NCBI RefSeq assembly: GCF_030867095.1
Contig: NC_081831.1
Location: 52,813,716-52,877,715 of the forward strand
DNA: 64,000 nucleotides
Reading direction: 5' to 3'
DNA from: Alligator mississippiensis
Lineage: Eukaryota; Chordata; Crocodylia; Alligatoridae
Each line of letters starts with the position of its first letter. Position 1 is the stretch's first letter. The position numbers and the translations under genes were made by a program. Below are positions 60,001-64,000 of this stretch, piece after piece. The notes under the pieces are model-generated. The model was not told the origin of the DNA. It ran no database searches and saw only the letters and a program-made list of their open reading frames with translations.

Positions 60001-61535
60001 ATGTATACTAAACCCCTAATCACCAATTTTGTATTTCTTAACTCTCTATCAAATAAACTGTGATATTGTATATGAAACATTTACTATACCACTTAGTTTT
60101 ATAGCCCTGCTTGCCAGAAAATATTTTCTTGTTACTTAATTCCAATGCAAAATTGCAAGGGGAAAATAATCTAAAGCATATTACAGAATGATTTTGGCTC
60201 AAGGAGATTTCTCCATAGAAAAGAGATGCCCCAGGTGTAACACAACCAGGGAGACAGTAGTGTTTTAGCAATGTTGTACAACATTTCCTGATTTATTTTA
60301 CAGCAGTCATAAAACAGATGTTAATCAGGCAAATCCAGTGGATTTGGCTAATGTTACATTGAAACGGACAGTAAATAGCTAAATTATCTTCAGCTGTTGA
60401 ACACTTTGGGAAATGTAACTGTTTGCAACTGGCAGGACCTGAAAAGAATGGAACAAGAGGAGGTGGAACAGCTATAATTTCTTGGCAGACCTAAGATATC
60501 ATTTGGAAAGTTTATGCTATCTTTTTACCAAGCACCCCTGGAGATTTGATGCAAAACATTATCAAACTCCCTTTCCTCCAAAATGACGGTGGTGTACTAT
60601 TAGAGAAAGAACTAAGGGACAAAATTGTGGGTTGCTGCAGTAGGAAAAGTTTTGCTCAATGCAGAATCTACTTTTGTGAAAGTTCTTTTCTTGTTGCTGA
60701 GGATGGCCCAACCCTGCAAGCCAGATCCAGGCATGCATTCGTGTGATCTACTGTCCCTATGCTACCAAATTTCTGAACTTGTGGGCTGGAGGCTGGGTAT
60801 CACCTAATTTTAAAAGATACTACCCTATTCTTGTACAAACCACCAACCTTTTTAGCAAGTCTGTACTTGTTTCCTTTTCCATACAAAGCACATGTTATTC
60901 ATGCAATGTGTTTTCAACTTTTGCTTTAGTAGTTAATTGTCTAGGCAGCTCTGTAATATTCTTCTTATGACTTCTTTTGATCTTTTCATCCACTCTGGTT
61001 CCAAGCCTCTTCTTGATGCCTCCCACTTCCTGCACAGGAATTAAATTCCCTCTATCCCATCATATCCTTATATAAAATCCAATCCAATTTTTGTTTGGCC
61101 CAATTTCCACAAAGTTTAGATTAGGTTTTTTGGTGCAGTAGACTCTCAGCTGTTCAGATATGTGTTACTTCAGTATGACTTTATTTTCATTGAGTTCTTT
61201 GAGCTCTCATGTGCTAGTTAAGCAATAATGAAAATAGTGTCCCTACATCCTTTGGTATCTGAAATTGTTCTGCTATATTGCTTTTTCATCTGTTAGTCAA
61301 TTAAAATAAGGAGCAGTAGTCACGTTTATCAAAACTACTTATATGACTTAAGAAACTAAGTCTCATTATTTTTTAATTAGGGAAAAAATGCATGCAAAAA
61401 AACCAAAATGGGGAATGGTTGTCCATGCTGCACTACTGCAGGAAATGGTATAGTGGCGGTAGTGGATTACATGCCAAGTATGAGCCTCCAGTATAATATT
61501 GTTGCAAATAAAATCTGATAGTAGATTGGCTAATA
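57088..61535. other. AT-rich non-coding DNA, no gene seen
   Basis: Frames stay below about 125 codons and lack recognisable domains. A short (GATA)5 tract at 59621-59640 is the only clear repeat. Confidence 0.5.
59621..59640 (+). repeat. (GATA)5 microsatellite
   Basis: Five perfect GATA units follow aattctga. Confidence 0.9.
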
Positions 61536-62085
61536 CAGGGGTGGACCAGCTTATGGCCAGACTCCTTTTCCCAATAGCCCCTGCCAACATTGCTGTGGCC
61601 AGTTTCCATGAAGATCCCAGGAGCAGTGGGGATGTGACAATGTGGGGCCAGGGTTTCCATGGAGATTGGTCCAAGCAGTGCTGGCAGCACTTGCAGCTGG
61701 GTGGGGAACTGCTCCAGCATCAGTGCTGGGGCCAGGGCTGGGGCCAGGATCTTGTTGTGGTGACAAGTGTGGTTGGGAGCTGGGGCAGAGCCATGATCCT
61801 GAAAATGCCTGCCTGGGGCATGCAGGCAGCAGATTGCAGCTCTGCCCCAGCTCCAACCCATGCTGTCACTACCACAAGATCCCAGCCCCAGAGCTGCTCC
61901 CCACCCAGTCGTGCATGCTTCCAGCACTACTCAGGCCAGTCTCCACATAAATCCTGGCCCCATGCTGTCATGGCCCTGCTGCTCCTGGGGTCTTCATGGA
62001 AATCAGCTGCAGTAATTCAGGCAGGGGCATCTGGGAAATGGAGTCTGCCACAGGCCCAATCTGGCCCATGGATAAGACAGGTTGA
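61536..62085. mobile_element. Fold-back, hAT-like non-autonomous element
   Basis: It starts CAGGGGTGGACCAGC, a hAT-like terminus. The arm at 61556-61735 is mirrored at 61875-62065; shared words include cagactcc, gcccctgcc, tttccatgaagatcccagga and ggggccagg. The centre is also palindromic around 61805-61825. The right terminus has decayed or is missing and no 8-bp duplication was found. Open frames on both strands reflect GC content and symmetry. Confidence 0.55.
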
Positions 62086-62603
62086 TGGTGTGCTTTATGT
62101 CCCTGGTGGCCTTGGGGAGCACTTCTGGGGGTGGGGACAGGGACCCTTCTCAGGGACCCTATCAGGGAGGAGCATGGGGAAGAGGGACGCTTTGTTACTC
62201 TCAAGTCTCTGATTTTGTATTCTTTCCTCTTCCTGAGGACTCTTCATCAATGCCTATCACTGATTGGTTTCTGTGTGTGGTCATTGCACTGTCCATATAC
62301 CAAAGTTCCATTTTCATAAACCTATCACATGCCCACATCCTAATTTGGGGCTTTACTAGTGTCCTTTTAATTTGGTCTGTTCCCCCAAAACTGGAAAACT
62401 GGCCCCCTGCTCAGGCTGGTGCTGCCTTATCTCATGATCTGGATCAATGTGGTACATGTCCACACTTTCCCAGGCTATGTGTCTATCCATTGGCCTTGTT
62501 GGGTTAGACATCCTGTCTGCTTCTGAAGGTTCAGAAAACTGTATATGAGACCAAGGCTTTTAAAAATCAGGTAACTCCTGCTGCTCATCCTGAAACATTC
62601 TCG

Positions 62604-63168
62604 TGTGTGTGTGTGTGTATTATATAATCTGTGTGTGTGTGTATTATATAATCTATGTGCACGTGTGTGTGTGTGTGCATGAATGTGTGTGTATGTAGTG
62701 TGTGCACGCGTGTGTGTATATGTGTGCATGTGTATATATGTGTGTATATGTATATACATGTGTGTATATATATGTATATGCATGTGTGTGAGTGTATATA
62801 TATGTGTCTATATGTGTGTGCATGTCTGTGTCTATATATGTGTGTATATATATGTATATGCATGTGTGTGAGTGTATATATATGTGTCTATATATGTGTG
62901 TGCATGTCTGTGTCTATATATGTGTGTATATACATACACATATATACACACCAGTGTGTGCGTGTGCACGTGTGTGTGTGCATGTGTCTATATATGTGTG
63001 TATATACATAAACACACACACATACACACGCGTGTACATATTTGTGTGTGCGTGTGTGTGCGTGTGCGTGCGTGTGTGTGTGTGCGTGTGTGTGTATGTA
63101 TGCATGTGTGTGTGTGTGTGTGTGTGTGCATGCATGTGCATGTGTGTGTGTATGTGTGTGTATATATG
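62604..63168 (+). repeat. TG/TATG-rich satellite (565 bp) with an 80-bp higher-order repeat
   Basis: Alternating TG, TATA and TGCATG units fill the region. Between about 62761 and 62930 a unit of about 80 bp occurs twice almost perfectly, as judged from the recurring phrases tatatgcatgtgtgtgagtg and gtgtgcatgtctgtgtctat. A 24-bp period with tattatataatct occurs near 62620-62652. Reading frames here are simple-sequence artefacts. Confidence 0.9.
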
Positions 63169-63257
63169 TGTTGCAGGGCACCTCAGTGCCTGCTCCTAGG
63201 GAGTAGAAACTGCCAGGGAGAGAGAGCCCTGGAAGAACATAATGAGCACAGCTGTGG

Positions 63258-63283
63258 GTTGCCAGGGCAACTAATGTGAGTCA
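63258..63283 (+). promoter_or_regulatory. X-box (RFX-type) palindrome next to an AP-1-type site
   Basis: GTTGCCAGGGCAAC at 63258-63271 fits the RFX X-box consensus of two inverted half-sites. TGAGTCA, a TRE/AP-1 site, follows at 63277-63283. A TATA-like CATAAAG lies about 30 bp downstream at 63314-63320. Binding is inferred from motif match only. Confidence 0.5.
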
Positions 63284-63790
63284 GCTGGCCAGAAGGGGGC
63301 AGGGCCTGGCCCTCATAAAGCCTAGAGCCAAGGCCAGGCTGGCAGTTCCCTGCCAGCAGTCACAGAGGCAGGAGTTCCTGGAGCTAGGAGGTGAGCACTG
63401 TAGCAACTGCTCTAGCAGAGTGGATAAGGGCAGCTCGAAGAGGTTTGAGCACCATGGTTTAGCCAGGCGACGTTGAGTTAAGTTGTGGCCAAGAGGCTTG
63501 TGTTTGGTTGTGGTTGTTTATTAGACCGATGGTTTGGGCAAGGATATTAGGGGTTGGAGGAGGCCTCATAGGGACCCACAGAGGGTGGGGCCCTAGCGCC
63601 AGTGAGGGCGCAGGTTTCTCAGGGGGAACCCCAGTGGTATGGGAACCCCAGCGCCAGTGAAGGCACAGTGCCAGTGAAGGCGCAGCTTGCGGTGATGAGC
63701 GCAACCAGTGGGTTGCGGGCGGGGAACATAGACCCCGGGTTGTGTGCAGGGTACGTAGACCCCAGCCCCAGAGAGGGGCCACTTTGAGAT

Positions 63791-63930
63791 GCCCAGTGCA
63801 GGCACGACGAGCCCCAGAGAAGGGGCCACATTATTAGGAAGCCCAGTAGGGGCACAGCAAGCCCCAGAGAGAGGGGCCATATTATTAGGAAGCCCAGTGT
63901 GGGCGCGGTGAGCCTCTGAAACAGGGCTAG
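63791..63930 (+). repeat. Tandem repeat of about 50 bp in the LTR-like leader
   Basis: Two full units (63791-63840 and 63841-63891) and a partial third begin gcccagt; both full units end tattaggaa. Each contains gccccagaga and ggggcca words. Confidence 0.8.
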
Positions 63931-64000
63931 TGCTGCGGAAAACCCCGGAGCAGGGTGGAGTGCTGCGGTTGCCCTGGTGAGAGGGGGTAGTGGCGCGGGG

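Larger units (their letters stand above)
63169..64000 (+). mobile_element. Probable 5' part of an LTR element (continues beyond the window)
   Basis: The sequence starts TGTTGCAGGG directly at the end of the TG satellite. It carries a compact promoter (63258-63320) and then GC-rich leader sequence with short tandem repeats. There is no domain-bearing frame. I favour an LTR because of the TG start, abrupt boundary and promoter layout. The second LTR, the CA end and a duplication lie outside the window, so a cellular promoter cannot be excluded. Confidence 0.45.

Noticed and set aside
62475..63279. Open frames rich in Cys/Val/Tyr or His/Thr in the TG satellite.
   Set aside because: They are translations of simple sequence in several frames and not genes.
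1..64000. CRISPR arrays, operons, bacterial-type terminators, rRNA or tRNA genes.
   Set aside because: Composition and repeat content are those of a vertebrate nuclear genome. No regularly spaced direct repeats with unique spacers and no cloverleaf-like genes were seen.

Overview
This is vertebrate nuclear DNA in which I find no convincing host gene. The background is AT-rich and stop-riddled (about 0.1-5.6, 8.9-11.7, 12.7-14.5, 32.3-41.6, 46.1-48.1 and 57.1-61.5 kb). It is interrupted by GC-rich islands made of transposable elements. The mix of CR1 LINE 3' ends, Tx1-clade LINEs, hAT and GGG-terminal MITEs and an LTR retroelement points to a sauropsid. A crocodilian is my best guess and a turtle is possible; this is inference from repeat content only.

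Layout. A palindromic hAT-type element lies at 6753-8828, a short hAT at 11702-12315 and MITEs at 12411 and 14616. A minus-strand CR1 end (14815-15593) is followed by a 12.6-kb composite (15597-28202). That composite is a DNA-transposon-like host with short terminal inverted repeats and a 3-bp target duplication. Inside it sit a nearly full-length minus-strand Tx1-like LINE (17512-24049) flanked by a 15-bp duplication, and an LTR retroelement (24203-28047) flanked by a 5-bp duplication. Another hAT (30145-31804), a MITE (31938-32263) and simple repeats follow. At 41702-43875 is a copy of the same host without LINE or LTR element; it acts as an internal empty-site reference. It is nested in CR1 debris (41650-45000). 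A second, plus-strand host+LINE composite occupies about 48183-56259. The window ends with a MITE (56903-57087), an inverted-repeat island (61536-62085), a 565-bp TG-rich satellite (62604-63168) and what looks like the start of another LTR element (63169-64000).

Main observation. Two Tx1-like LINE copies, in opposite orientation and 24 kb apart, sit at the same position of the same inverted-repeat host, and a third host copy shows the unfilled site. This resembles the Xenopus Tx1L-in-Tx1D arrangement of a target-specific LINE living in a DNA transposon. Both LINE copies also share the same in-frame UAG and the same D-to-N change in the reverse-transcriptase YxDD box. They therefore appear to descend from one already inactive copy, spread either in trans by an active LINE or as cargo of the host. 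All comparisons were made by eye.
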